Position numbers and translations under genes: made by a program. From the NCBI GenBank assembly GCA_020853155.1, contig JADYZL010000624.1, forward strand, positions 1 through 18,848: 18,848 nucleotides of DNA, written 5' to 3'. This DNA comes from Bryobacterales bacterium. GTDB lineage: Bacteria > Acidobacteriota > Terriglobia > Bryobacterales > Bryobacteraceae. Positions 7,987 to 15,546 of the stretch are shown here, in pieces. How positions within the stretch are numbered: the first letter of the stretch is position 1; each line of letters opens with the position of its first letter. Below the pieces are notes generated by a model, which saw nothing but the letters and a program-made list of their open reading frames with translations, searched no databases and had not been told where the DNA came from.

Positions 7987-9087
7987 ATGACAACAAGCAA
8001 GCGTATCCAGGACTCATCGTTCGAGCCGTCGAGAATGGCGCCAAAGACCATATGGATAGATCTGGACAACTCACCGCACGTTCCGTTCTTTGCGCCGATA
8101 ATTAGCGCACTCCAAGAGCACGGACATTCTGTGTTTGTTACGGCACGCGATTTCGCACAGGTGACCAAACTTGCCGACTTGCTGCACCTGCAATACCAAC
8201 CAATCGGAAGACATTACGGCAGGCACATACTACTGAAACTTGCCGGCGTGATCATCCGAGCCGGGCAGTTGGCGTCAGTTGTTCGCCGGGCTGATCCTGA
8301 TCTTGCTGTCTCGCATGGTTCCCGCTCCCAACTGTTGCTGTCGGCGATGATGGGAATCCCCTCCGTTCTGATTGACGACTACGAACACTCGATCGACTTC
8401 AAGGGCGTTCGCCCCCGCTGGCTTATTGCGCCGGAAGTGATTCCCCGCGGCAGTTGGCCCATGCCAGAAGGCCGCATTCTGCCGTATCCCGGCATCAAAG
8501 AAGACGTCTATGTGCCGCAGTTTACTCCAGACCCGAGTTTGCTCCCTCTTCTCGAAATTTCGGAAGACGCCATTCTAGTGACGTTACGGCCACCGGCCAC
8601 CCATGCGCACTACCACAGCCCCGAGAGCGACACGCTTTTTGACGCTGTACTAAATCGGTTAGTTGGCGAGCACAACGTAGTAACAGTTATACTCCCCCGC
8701 ACCGCAGACCAGGAGGACGCGATTAGAAACCGATGGGGCAAGTACTTCACGTCGCGGCAACTGATAATACCTTCTCAGCCCATCAACGGATTGAATCTAA
8801 TATGGTTATCCGACCTGGTGATTAGCGGGGGCGGCACCATGAATCGTGAAGCCGCCGCCTTGCACGTTCCGGTCTACAGCACGTTTCGCGGCAAGACGGG
8901 GGCGATCGACCGATACCTCGTGACGCAAAAGAGACTCATCCTCATTGGCACAGTCGATGATGTCAATACTCAGATTAACCTGTCAAAGCGCCGCCGCCAC
9001 CCAGGAGTCTACGGAAACACAGAGACGCTCACCGCCATTGTGAACCATCTTGACACTGTTCTGGAGCGCCAATGCAAGGACGCGTAG
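7987..9087 (+). CDS. DUF354 (GT-B-like) protein
   Basis: 366 residues from ATG 7987, with GAGAGA (7974-7979) as ribosome site; ATG 8035 is an alternative, and the frame is open further upstream into the previous gene without a better start. Typical DUF354 landmarks are visible: IWIDLDNSPHVPFFAPII (22-39), GHSVFVTARDF (46-56), SHGSR (109-113), SVLIDDYEHS (126-135) and the MurG-like SGGGTMNREAA (280-290) in the C-terminal domain. The family resembles the UDP-GlcNAc 2-epimerase/MurG GT-B fold and occurs in archaeal and bacterial glycan clusters; its reaction is not established to my knowledge. The last 16 bp overlap the next gene, so the two are likely co-translated. It uses rare ATA and CTA codons more than the genes at the start of the window, hinting at a separate origin. 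Confidence 0.87.
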   Translation: MTTSKRIQDSSFEPSRMAPKTIWIDLDNSPHVPFFAPIISALQEHGHSVFVTARDFAQVTKLADLLHLQYQPIGRHYGRHILLKLAGVIIRAGQLASVVRRADPDLAVSHGSRSQLLLSAMMGIPSVLIDDYEHSIDFKGVRPRWLIAPEVIPRGSWPMPEGRILPYPGIKEDVYVPQFTPDPSLLPLLEISEDAILVTLRPPATHAHYHSPESDTLFDAVLNRLVGEHNVVTVILPRTADQEDAIRNRWGKYFTSRQLIIPSQPINGLNLIWLSDLVISGGGTMNREAAALHVPVYSTFRGKTGAIDRYLVTQKRLILIGTVDDVNTQINLSKRRRHPGVYGNTETLTAIVNHLDTVLERQCKDA

Positions 9088-10301
9088 CCGCTGAGCCGCA
9101 GGTGACTGCGCAGCTTCACACGGCGTTTCAGAGCCTAATTTCACACTGCCGGGAGAGCGACTGGGCAGGGCACGATCCTTACGATGCCCTGAACAGCCGG
9201 CTATTTGAGAAACTGCGCTTCCTGGACCGGCGAGTGCCGCGCTTGATCCTCACGCAGTTGCTACGGCGCAGTCCGGTCAACCTGAGGTCGGCCTTGGACA
9301 TTCCCAAGACTCAGAATCCGAAGGCCCTGGCTCTCTTCGTGTCGGCCTTTACAAAGATGACGGCCGGCGGAAGGGCGGAACATGCCGCAGAATCCAAATA
9401 TCTCATCGAGCGCTTAGAGGCACTCCGGTCGCCAGACAATCGCTATTGGTGCTGGGGATATAGCTTTCCATGGCAAACGAGAACTGTAATCGTGCCGTCT
9501 TTGGCGCCAAACCTGGTATGCACGACATTTGTGGGCGCGGCCCTACTGGACGCGTACGAGTGTTATGGTGACCCCAAGTGCCTCACGATGGCCGTAAGTG
9601 CAGCCGAGTATATCATTGACCAGCTATATTGGCGAGAAAACGGCTCCGTTGCGGGCTTTGCATACCCTCTGCCGACTGTTCGCAGCCGCGTTCACAATGC
9701 GAACTTCCTCGCCGCGGCGCTGCTGTGCCGAGTTGGCCAGCATACGGGAGACCGGCGATTCATGGCGCCCGCGCTCGCCGCCACGCGCTTCTCTGCCTCA
9801 CGCCAGAACGACGACGGGTCTTGGCCATATGGAGACGGACCCTTCCAGAGCTTCGTCGACAATTTTCATACGGGCTTTAACCTCTGTGCCTTGCGGGTTA
9901 TCATGCGTCATCTGCCGACCGATGAGTTTGAGGCGAATGTGCGGAGGGGCTTCCGTTACTATTGTGAGAAGTTCTACCTGCAAAGCGGGGCGGTACGGTA
10001 CTTCAATGACCGCACCTATCCTATAGACATCCACGCCGTCGCACAGAGCATTATTACACCAACTGCGCTATGCGATCCTACTACGCCGGGATCGGAGCTC
10101 GCCTTGTCTGTATCTGTATTCCGCTGGGCAATGAAGCACATGTGGAACGCACGCGGCTACTTCTATTACCGTATATTGAGGTCAGGCACGATCCGGATAC
10201 CGTATATGAGATGGTCCCAGGCGTGGATGGCCTTTGCCATGGCACAGTTACATTGGAACCTCACACTACGTGAGAAGGCCCGCGGTAGCGCTTTGCCGTG
10301 A
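9072..10301 (+). CDS. Probable alpha/alpha-toroid protein of a polysaccharide locus, function unknown
   Basis: 409 residues from ATG 9072; GGAG (9063-9066) lies 5 nt upstream, and the gene overlaps the DUF354 gene by 16 bp. The body is a run of paired helices broken by Gly/Trp/aromatic loops (CWGYSFPWQT 127-136, NDDGSWPYGDG 246-256, VDNFHTGFNL 262-271), the pattern of (alpha/alpha)6 toroids such as six-hairpin glycosidases, AGE-type epimerases and terpene-cyclase-like proteins. The DGSWPYG element recalls the QW repeats of squalene cyclases, but no cyclase DxDD motif is present. Homologues are, from memory, sometimes labelled delta-aminolevulinic acid dehydratase, which nothing here supports. 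No signal peptide, so a cytoplasmic role in precursor handling is more likely than polymer breakdown. The conserved D, H and W residues of the loops could form a sugar-binding cleft. Confidence 0.75.
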   Translation: MQGRVAAEPQVTAQLHTAFQSLISHCRESDWAGHDPYDALNSRLFEKLRFLDRRVPRLILTQLLRRSPVNLRSALDIPKTQNPKALALFVSAFTKMTAGGRAEHAAESKYLIERLEALRSPDNRYWCWGYSFPWQTRTVIVPSLAPNLVCTTFVGAALLDAYECYGDPKCLTMAVSAAEYIIDQLYWRENGSVAGFAYPLPTVRSRVHNANFLAAALLCRVGQHTGDRRFMAPALAATRFSASRQNDDGSWPYGDGPFQSFVDNFHTGFNLCALRVIMRHLPTDEFEANVRRGFRYYCEKFYLQSGAVRYFNDRTYPIDIHAVAQSIITPTALCDPTTPGSELALSVSVFRWAMKHMWNARGYFYYRILRSGTIRIPYMRWSQAWMAFAMAQLHWNLTLREKARGSALP

Positions 10302-10341
10302 CCTACCCACCCGACAGGGTACTCTTCACCCAAACAGGTTC

Positions 10342-11748
10342 ATGCCACCTACGCTCGCCGCGCTGATCTACTGTGCGGGAATCGCCGGACTGTTCTGGTT
10401 GCAGGGCAAGGCCACCGTGCGGCCTTCGGGCGCGCTGTGGATCCCGCTATGTTGGTTCATGCTTGCCTGTTCGCGGCCAGTCAGCGGTTGGTTGACTCCA
10501 GAAGGTGCTTCAATACCATTACAGATGTCAGAGGGCAACCCGGTCGACCGGGCACTGCTCTCGATGCTGCTGATCCTCGCTTCGCTGGTTCTGCTCAGCC
10601 GGCTGCGAACCCTTGGCCCCAGTCTGCGAATGTCTTGGGCGCTCGCACTGTTTCTATTCTACTGTCTGGTGAGCATTGCGTGGTCCGACTACCCGGATGT
10701 CGCGTTTAAGCGACTAGTCAGGGAGGCCGGAAACTGGATAATGGTATTAGTGATCTGCACGGAGCCCCAGCCACTGGAGGCGGTTCTGCAGCTTACACAG
10801 AGATCGGCGTACATTCTCTTGCCGCTATCAGTCCTATTTGTCAAATACTATCCCTTCGGAAGGGCATATGGTTATTGGAATGGCGAGACGTTGTACGTGG
10901 GTGTTACCGACAACAAAAATAGCCTGGGGATGATTTGCTTGCTCTTCGGAGTTGCCTCAGTCTGGCGCCTGCTCGCCTTAGCCGGTCCGCTTAGGCGCAT
11001 GACCGCTTCGAAGATGCGTTCCGCCACCGTGCACTGTATCGTCATCGCACTCGCCGGATACCTGGCGGTGAAGGCCAACTCGGTAACCGCTCTGTCATGC
11101 GGTGTGTTGGTTATAGGCGTGCTCCTATTAATGCGTTTCCGTATATTGACCCGCCAGCGCTTTACTATTCACGCAGTCGTATTGCTGGCCGTATGCATTC
11201 CCTTGCTTGCCTTGTTCGTTGCGCCAAACCCTGAGGCCTTCGAGGCTGTTGGGCGAAACGCGACCCTGACCGACCGGACCATGATATGGGCTGCCGTGTT
11301 GAAGCTCGTGCCAAATGACTGGCTTGGAACGGGGTATGCGAGCTTCTGGCTGGGGCCCCGGCTGAATGTAATGATCGAGAATGTGACTCACACATGGGTG
11401 CCCAATCAGGCTCACAACGGATACCTGGAGGTCTTCGTCAACCTGGGCTGGGTCGGTGTTGGCTTGCTGGCCGTACTCCTCGTTAGCGGGTACTTGAAAG
11501 TGATTGCCGCGTGCCGCAAAAGAGAAACTGCAAGCGACCTTATGCTGGCGTACTTCTTAATCGGCATCATCTCAAATATCTCAGAGGCGTCTTTCTTTCG
11601 AAATTTGTCTCCTGCATGGCTGTTTTTCTTGATTGCGATCATAGTGCCGTCGCAGAAGGCCAAACGATGGTGCCCTCCAGAGAGGCGGTGGGCGAAGTGG
11701 CGGGAGAACCGGGTGAGAGAGTTCAGTGCCTGTGAAGCAGCCGGATAG
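10342..11748 (+). CDS. O-antigen ligase/polymerase family membrane protein (Wzy_C domain)
   Basis: 468 residues from ATG 10342; AGGTT just upstream is a weak ribosome site, and the frame open to 10234 overlaps the previous gene and has no better start. About 10-12 hydrophobic segments are visible. The periplasmic-loop signature is clear: SIAWSDYPDVAFKR (111-124), TDNKNSLGMICL (189-200), DRTMIWAAVLKLV (311-323), and QAHNGYLEVFVNLGWVGVGL (356-375) with the conserved histidine of the O-antigen ligase/Wzy_C family. These proteins join undecaprenyl-linked glycans to lipid A-core (WaaL) or to one another (Wzy) on the outer face of the inner membrane. Which of the two applies cannot be decided by sequence reading; together with Wzx in the same locus a Wzy polymerase role is plausible. 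A basic soluble tail ends the protein. Confidence 0.9.
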   Translation: MPPTLAALIYCAGIAGLFWLQGKATVRPSGALWIPLCWFMLACSRPVSGWLTPEGASIPLQMSEGNPVDRALLSMLLILASLVLLSRLRTLGPSLRMSWALALFLFYCLVSIAWSDYPDVAFKRLVREAGNWIMVLVICTEPQPLEAVLQLTQRSAYILLPLSVLFVKYYPFGRAYGYWNGETLYVGVTDNKNSLGMICLLFGVASVWRLLALAGPLRRMTASKMRSATVHCIVIALAGYLAVKANSVTALSCGVLVIGVLLLMRFRILTRQRFTIHAVVLLAVCIPLLALFVAPNPEAFEAVGRNATLTDRTMIWAAVLKLVPNDWLGTGYASFWLGPRLNVMIENVTHTWVPNQAHNGYLEVFVNLGWVGVGLLAVLLVSGYLKVIAACRKRETASDLMLAYFLIGIISNISEASFFRNLSPAWLFFLIAIIVPSQKAKRWCPPERRWAKWRENRVREFSACEAAG

Positions 11749-11780
11749 TGCCCGGCTGAGGCTGCTGTTCATGGAGTGAG

Positions 11781-12551
11781 ATGTTGGACAAGCGAGGATG
11801 GGGACGCCGGTACTGGCTTCCTTTGCTATACCGCCGCATGATGCGGTTAGGTGGTCTGGGTCCTGTCGTGACGTTCACGTTCGATGACTTTCCCAGGACC
11901 GCGTACACTGTGGGGGGCGCGATCTTGAAGGAGTGCGGGGCGGCGGGCACGTTCTATACCGCCTTCGCTCTCATGAACTCATCGAACTACGCCGGGGAGC
12001 AGTTTTGTTTAGACGACCTACACTCTCTTGTTGCTGACGGGCACGAACTGGCCAGCCACACGTTGCATCATGTCTCGAGCCGTACAGTTTCAACTCCGGA
12101 GTTTGTTGAGGAAGTCATACGAGGCCGGTCGGCGATGCAGTCGGTCCCGGGCCTCGTGGTGAGCGACAACTTCGCATACCCGTTTGGTGCGGTGAGCGCA
12201 TCGGCGAAGCGAGCGGTAGGCAGGGCCATGCGAAGCTGCAGGAGCATCTATCAGGGTGTGAACGGACCGGCAGTCGACCTTAACCTGTTGCGTGCCAATC
12301 CGCTCTATGGCGGCATCGAGCGGATGAGCGCAGTCCGCGACCTGGTCCGCAGGACTGAGGAGCAGCGCGGTTGGCTGATCTTCTATACGCACGACGTACA
12401 GACCCGGCACTCACCGTATGGGTGTACTCCGGCGTTACTTGAGTCCGCGGTGACGATGGCGGTAGAGAGTTCGATGAGGATTCTTACGGTACGAGATGTC
12501 GTTGCACAGAAAGAAGCGCGGGGCAGTTCCGGTGAGGCACAGGGCGGTTGA
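11781..12551 (+). CDS. Polysaccharide deacetylase, classical NodB (CE4) type
   Basis: 256 residues; ATG 11781 has GGAG (11773-11776) 4 nt upstream. All CE4 motifs are present: TFTFDDFP (31-38, catalytic base D35 and metal ligand D36), SHTLHH (92-97, ligands H93 and H97), NFAYPFG (130-136) and FYTHDV (201-206, H204). It should be a divalent-metal deacetylase removing acetyl groups from N-acetylhexosamine residues. There is no signal peptide, only a basic, aromatic N-terminus (WGRRYWLPLLYRRMMRLGG), so it probably acts in the cytoplasm or at the membrane. It differs clearly from the deacetylase at 5889-6854, so the locus carries two non-redundant members. It lies 32 bp after the O-antigen ligase gene in the same orientation. 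Confidence 0.92.
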   Translation: MLDKRGWGRRYWLPLLYRRMMRLGGLGPVVTFTFDDFPRTAYTVGGAILKECGAAGTFYTAFALMNSSNYAGEQFCLDDLHSLVADGHELASHTLHHVSSRTVSTPEFVEEVIRGRSAMQSVPGLVVSDNFAYPFGAVSASAKRAVGRAMRSCRSIYQGVNGPAVDLNLLRANPLYGGIERMSAVRDLVRRTEEQRGWLIFYTHDVQTRHSPYGCTPALLESAVTMAVESSMRILTVRDVVAQKEARGSSGEAQGG

Positions 12552-12621
12552 CTGTAGTCGCATCAGGAAAGCTGTCGACGAACAAGGTGAGAATTTCGAC
12601 GTTTGTGGCGGCAGAGAAGAT

Positions 12622-13530
12622 ATGACGAACTTGCCGTCGTACATACTTATCACGCCGGCGCGGAACGAGGCGCAGGGTATCGAGCTAACCATCAGATCGG
12701 TCATATCTCAGACAGCACGGCCACGGACCTGGATCATCGTGAACGACGGGTCGACAGATGAAACCGCGGATATCGTGCGCCAGTACACGGTCGAATACCC
12801 GTGGATCGAATTGTTGCAAATGCCCGAGCGCACTGAGCGCGATTTCGCAGGGAAGGTCCTGGCGTTCAATGCCGGCTATGAACGCATTAAGAATCTGACC
12901 TACGACGCGGTTGGCAGTCTAGACGCCGACATCTCCTTCGAGCCGGAGTATTTCAACTTTCTTCTAAAGAAGCTCTCCGAAGACCAGAGACTGGGATTGG
13001 TTGGCACGCGCTTCAGCGATCCTGGTAGCGCTAGCTACGATTATCGGATTGTCAGCATCGAACACGTGAGTGGCGCCTGCCAGTTGTTCCGGCGTCAATG
13101 CTTCGAGGACATCGGCGGTTACGTGCCGGTAAAAGGTGGTGGAATCGACCGGATTGCCAATATCGCAGCCCGCCTGAAAGGCTGGAAGACCCGAACGTTT
13201 ACGGAGAAGTGCTTCCTCCACCACCGCCCGATGGGAACCGCACAAAACGGCCGCATTGGTGCGAGGTTCAAGGATGGAGTTAAGGATTATGCCGTCGGAA
13301 CGCATCCGGTCTGGATGCTGTTTCGTGTCCTATACCAAATGCGCCATGCGCCATACATTATCGCTGCCGCGGCGCTCGCATCGGGGTACCTGTGGTCGTA
13401 CATTGTGGGCAGGGAGAGGCCGGTTTCGCGTGAGCTAGTCGAGTTCAATCGACAGGAGCAGATGCGGCGGCTGAAACAGATTCTGACGGGACGGATGTTG
13501 GGCGTTGGGAGCCACGATTCTCACGAATAG
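12622..13530 (+). CDS. Glycosyltransferase family 2
   Basis: 302 residues from ATG 12622, preceded by GAGAAG. The same frame is open upstream to 12496 inside the deacetylase gene, but the GT-A fold starts right after ATG 12622 (YILITPARNE). Visible GT-A elements: NDGSTDET (41-48) and the metal-binding DADISFEPEYF (101-111), then GGYVPVKGGGIDRIANIAARLKGW, which carries the acceptor-site acid of the family (GGID). A C-terminal hydrophobic stretch (APYIIAAAALASGYLWSYIVG) probably attaches it to the membrane. It transfers a sugar with inversion from an NDP donor to a lipid-linked acceptor. Sugar specificity is not readable. A tiny GTG frame (12587-12625) ends by overlapping this ATG. Confidence 0.92.
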   Translation: MTNLPSYILITPARNEAQGIELTIRSVISQTARPRTWIIVNDGSTDETADIVRQYTVEYPWIELLQMPERTERDFAGKVLAFNAGYERIKNLTYDAVGSLDADISFEPEYFNFLLKKLSEDQRLGLVGTRFSDPGSASYDYRIVSIEHVSGACQLFRRQCFEDIGGYVPVKGGGIDRIANIAARLKGWKTRTFTEKCFLHHRPMGTAQNGRIGARFKDGVKDYAVGTHPVWMLFRVLYQMRHAPYIIAAAALASGYLWSYIVGRERPVSRELVEFNRQEQMRRLKQILTGRMLGVGSHDSHE

Positions 13531-13578
13531 CGTCGCACAAGGCGGCCTTGAGGACGTCCGGTACGACAGGCCACGCTG

Positions 13579-14487
13579 ATGACGATAACCGAAGTGCCGC
13601 ACATTACCGTTTGCATCTGTACGTACAGGCGCGAAAGATATCTTGGGCGCCTGCTGGAGCGCCTGGCAGCCATAGAGACTGACGGGTTGTTCACGTATTC
13701 GATTGTTATTGTGGACAATGATCGATCCCGATCCGCCGAGCCCATCGTGCATGCCTTCAGAAAGACGTCGCCTCTTGACATAGACTACGTGGTGGAACCG
13801 CGGCAGAATATCGCCCGTGCTCGCAACCTGGCTCTGCGTAACGTGCGCGGTGAGTTCGCTGCATTTATCGATGACGATGAATTTCCGACGAAACACTGGC
13901 TAAGGACGCTATTTGCCGAATGCAAAGGGCGTCAGGTCGACGGAGTCCTTGGGCCAGTGAAGCCACAGTACGAAGTCCAGCCTCCCAAATGGGTTGTGAC
14001 CGGTGGCTTCTATGATCGCCCGAGTTATCCAACGGGTTTCATAATCGATGGCAGTAAAGGGCGCACTGGAAACGTACTTTTGCGGATGGCGATTATTGAC
14101 GGTGAGCCCGTGCCGTTCCGGCCTGAATTTCGGACAGGGGAGGACCAGGACTTCTTTCACCGCATGATCGCAAGAGGGTTTGTCTTTACGTGGTGCCACG
14201 AGGCAGTCGCCTACGAATGGGTGCCTCCTTTTCGCTGGAAGCGCACGTTCTTACTGCGACGCGCATTGTTGCGGGGCACCTCGGCCAGCCTACAGTCAGG
14301 CGTCGGAGCGAAGGATGCCTTGAGGTCAGTGCTGGCGGTTCCTGCCTACCTTATCCTTCTGCCCGTAGCTCTCTTGCTTAGTCATGGCATCTTCATGCGA
14401 TACCTGGTGAGCCTCTTCGATCATTTGGGTAAACTCATGGCGTTGGTAGGCATCAATCCAATTAGAGAACAATACGTCACCGAATAG
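13579..14487 (+). CDS. Glycosyltransferase family 2 (second copy, different subfamily)
   Basis: 302 residues from ATG 13579; AGG at about 13568 is a weak ribosome site. GT-A fold signs are ITVCICTYRRERYL (9-22), VIVDNDRS (43-50), the metal motif FIDDDEFP (96-103) and the catalytic-acid region EFRTGEDQDFFHRMIARG (about 177-194), followed by CHEAVAYEWVPPFRWKR. A hydrophobic C-terminal segment (SVLAVPAYLILLPVALLLSHG) suggests membrane anchoring. Although the same length as the preceding GT2 protein, the sequence is clearly different (CTYRR versus TPARNE start, DDDE versus DADI), so it is not a recent duplicate. It likely adds another residue of the repeat unit. The next gene begins 2 bp after its stop. 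Confidence 0.93.
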   Translation: MTITEVPHITVCICTYRRERYLGRLLERLAAIETDGLFTYSIVIVDNDRSRSAEPIVHAFRKTSPLDIDYVVEPRQNIARARNLALRNVRGEFAAFIDDDEFPTKHWLRTLFAECKGRQVDGVLGPVKPQYEVQPPKWVVTGGFYDRPSYPTGFIIDGSKGRTGNVLLRMAIIDGEPVPFRPEFRTGEDQDFFHRMIARGFVFTWCHEAVAYEWVPPFRWKRTFLLRRALLRGTSASLQSGVGAKDALRSVLAVPAYLILLPVALLLSHGIFMRYLVSLFDHLGKLMALVGINPIREQYVTE

Positions 14488-14489
14488 GT

Positions 14490-15545
14490 ATGGTTATGAA
14501 CACCCCATGGATCATCGCCCAGGATGATCCTATTCTTGTGACTGGCGCAGCCGGTTTCGTCGGATCAAAGGTTGTGGAGGCGCTCTTGCGTCGGGGGTTC
14601 CGCGATGTGCGTTGCCTGACGCGGTCAAAGGGAGGCGTTCATCGGCTCGAAGCGGCAGTCCAGTCTCGGGGCAAAGGAGCGCGGGTTGACATTGTGTGCG
14701 GTAACCTTCTATCTCCAGCCGATTGTGTTGCCGCGGTCAAGGACATTTCAGTAATTTATCATCTCGCCGCTGGTGCGGCTGAGAAGTCAGTACCGGCGGC
14801 ATTTCTCAACTCGGTCGTCACGACACGCAATTTGATCGAGGCGGCGCTCGGTCACGGCCGCCTCTTGCGGTTCGTTAATACGAGTTCGTTCGTAGTATAC
14901 GACCTGGCGGGTAAAAAGGGCAGAATTCTGGACGAGTCCTGTCCTGTCGAACAGCGACCCGAGTTATTCGGTGACGCTTACGAATTTGCGAAGGTTAAGC
15001 AAGACGAGATTGTCGCCGAGTATGCGCGACGCTTTGATCTTCCCGCGGTCTTCGTCAGGCCGGGTTATGTCTACGGACCAGGAAGGCCGGGCATTAGCGG
15101 CCGGATTGGCATCGCAACGTTCGGGATATTTCTGCACCTTGGCGGGCCGAACATCGTTCCCCTGACCTATGTGGACAACTGTGCCGACGCGATTGTATTG
15201 GCCGGCCTGAAGTCTGGGATCGAAGGCGAAGTGTTCAATATCGTCGATGACTGCCTTCCGTCAAGCCGGCGGTTCCTGCGGCTGTACAAGGATAATGTGA
15301 GGCCGTTTCGGTCAGTCTACCTGCCCCATGCGCTTAGTTACCTGTGCTGCTTGGTCTGGGAGCGATACTCATCGTGGTCGCAGCAGCAACTTCCTCCAGC
15401 GTTTAACCGCAAGAAGTGGCGCAAGTTCTGGAAAGGAACACAGTATAGCAACCACAAGGCCAAGATGATGCTCGAGTGGCAGCCTTACGTTTCGACGCGC
15501 GAAGGTCTAAGACTGTACTTCGAAAGCTGCAGAGCCGGAGAATAG
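14490..15545 (+). CDS. NAD-dependent epimerase/dehydratase (extended SDR)
   Basis: 351 residues; start at ATG 14490 (ATG 14496 is an equal alternative). The Rossmann motif is LVTGAAGFVGSKV (16-28), followed by the active-site Ser region FVNTSSFVVYD (128-138) and the catalytic Tyr-Lys pair in DAYEFAKVKQDE (Y164, K168). VRPGYVYGPG and LTYVDNCADAIVLA are typical of sugar-nucleotide SDRs. It should epimerise, dehydrate or reduce an NDP-sugar with tightly bound NAD(P). The C-terminal ~100 residues are basic and Trp-rich. The next gene, a Gfo/Idh oxidoreductase, starts 1 bp after its stop, so the two redox enzymes are probably used together. The precise substrate cannot be told; WbpP-, RmlB- or reductase-like roles are all possible. 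Confidence 0.92.
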   Translation: MVMNTPWIIAQDDPILVTGAAGFVGSKVVEALLRRGFRDVRCLTRSKGGVHRLEAAVQSRGKGARVDIVCGNLLSPADCVAAVKDISVIYHLAAGAAEKSVPAAFLNSVVTTRNLIEAALGHGRLLRFVNTSSFVVYDLAGKKGRILDESCPVEQRPELFGDAYEFAKVKQDEIVAEYARRFDLPAVFVRPGYVYGPGRPGISGRIGIATFGIFLHLGGPNIVPLTYVDNCADAIVLAGLKSGIEGEVFNIVDDCLPSSRRFLRLYKDNVRPFRSVYLPHALSYLCCLVWERYSSWSQQQLPPAFNRKKWRKFWKGTQYSNHKAKMMLEWQPYVSTREGLRLYFESCRAGE

Positions 15546-15546
15546 C

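Noticed and set aside
10234..10341. Upstream extension of the O-antigen ligase frame
   Set aside because: It overlaps the toroid gene and is hydrophilic and basic, unlike the first membrane segment that starts after ATG 10342.
12587..12625. 12-codon GTG leader overlapping the first GT2 start (ATGA)
   Set aside because: No ribosome site and too short to separate from chance, unlike the leader before the flippase.
12622..14487. Two GT2 genes of identical length (302 codons) as a recent duplication
   Set aside because: Motifs and surrounding sequence differ throughout; the equal length is coincidence.
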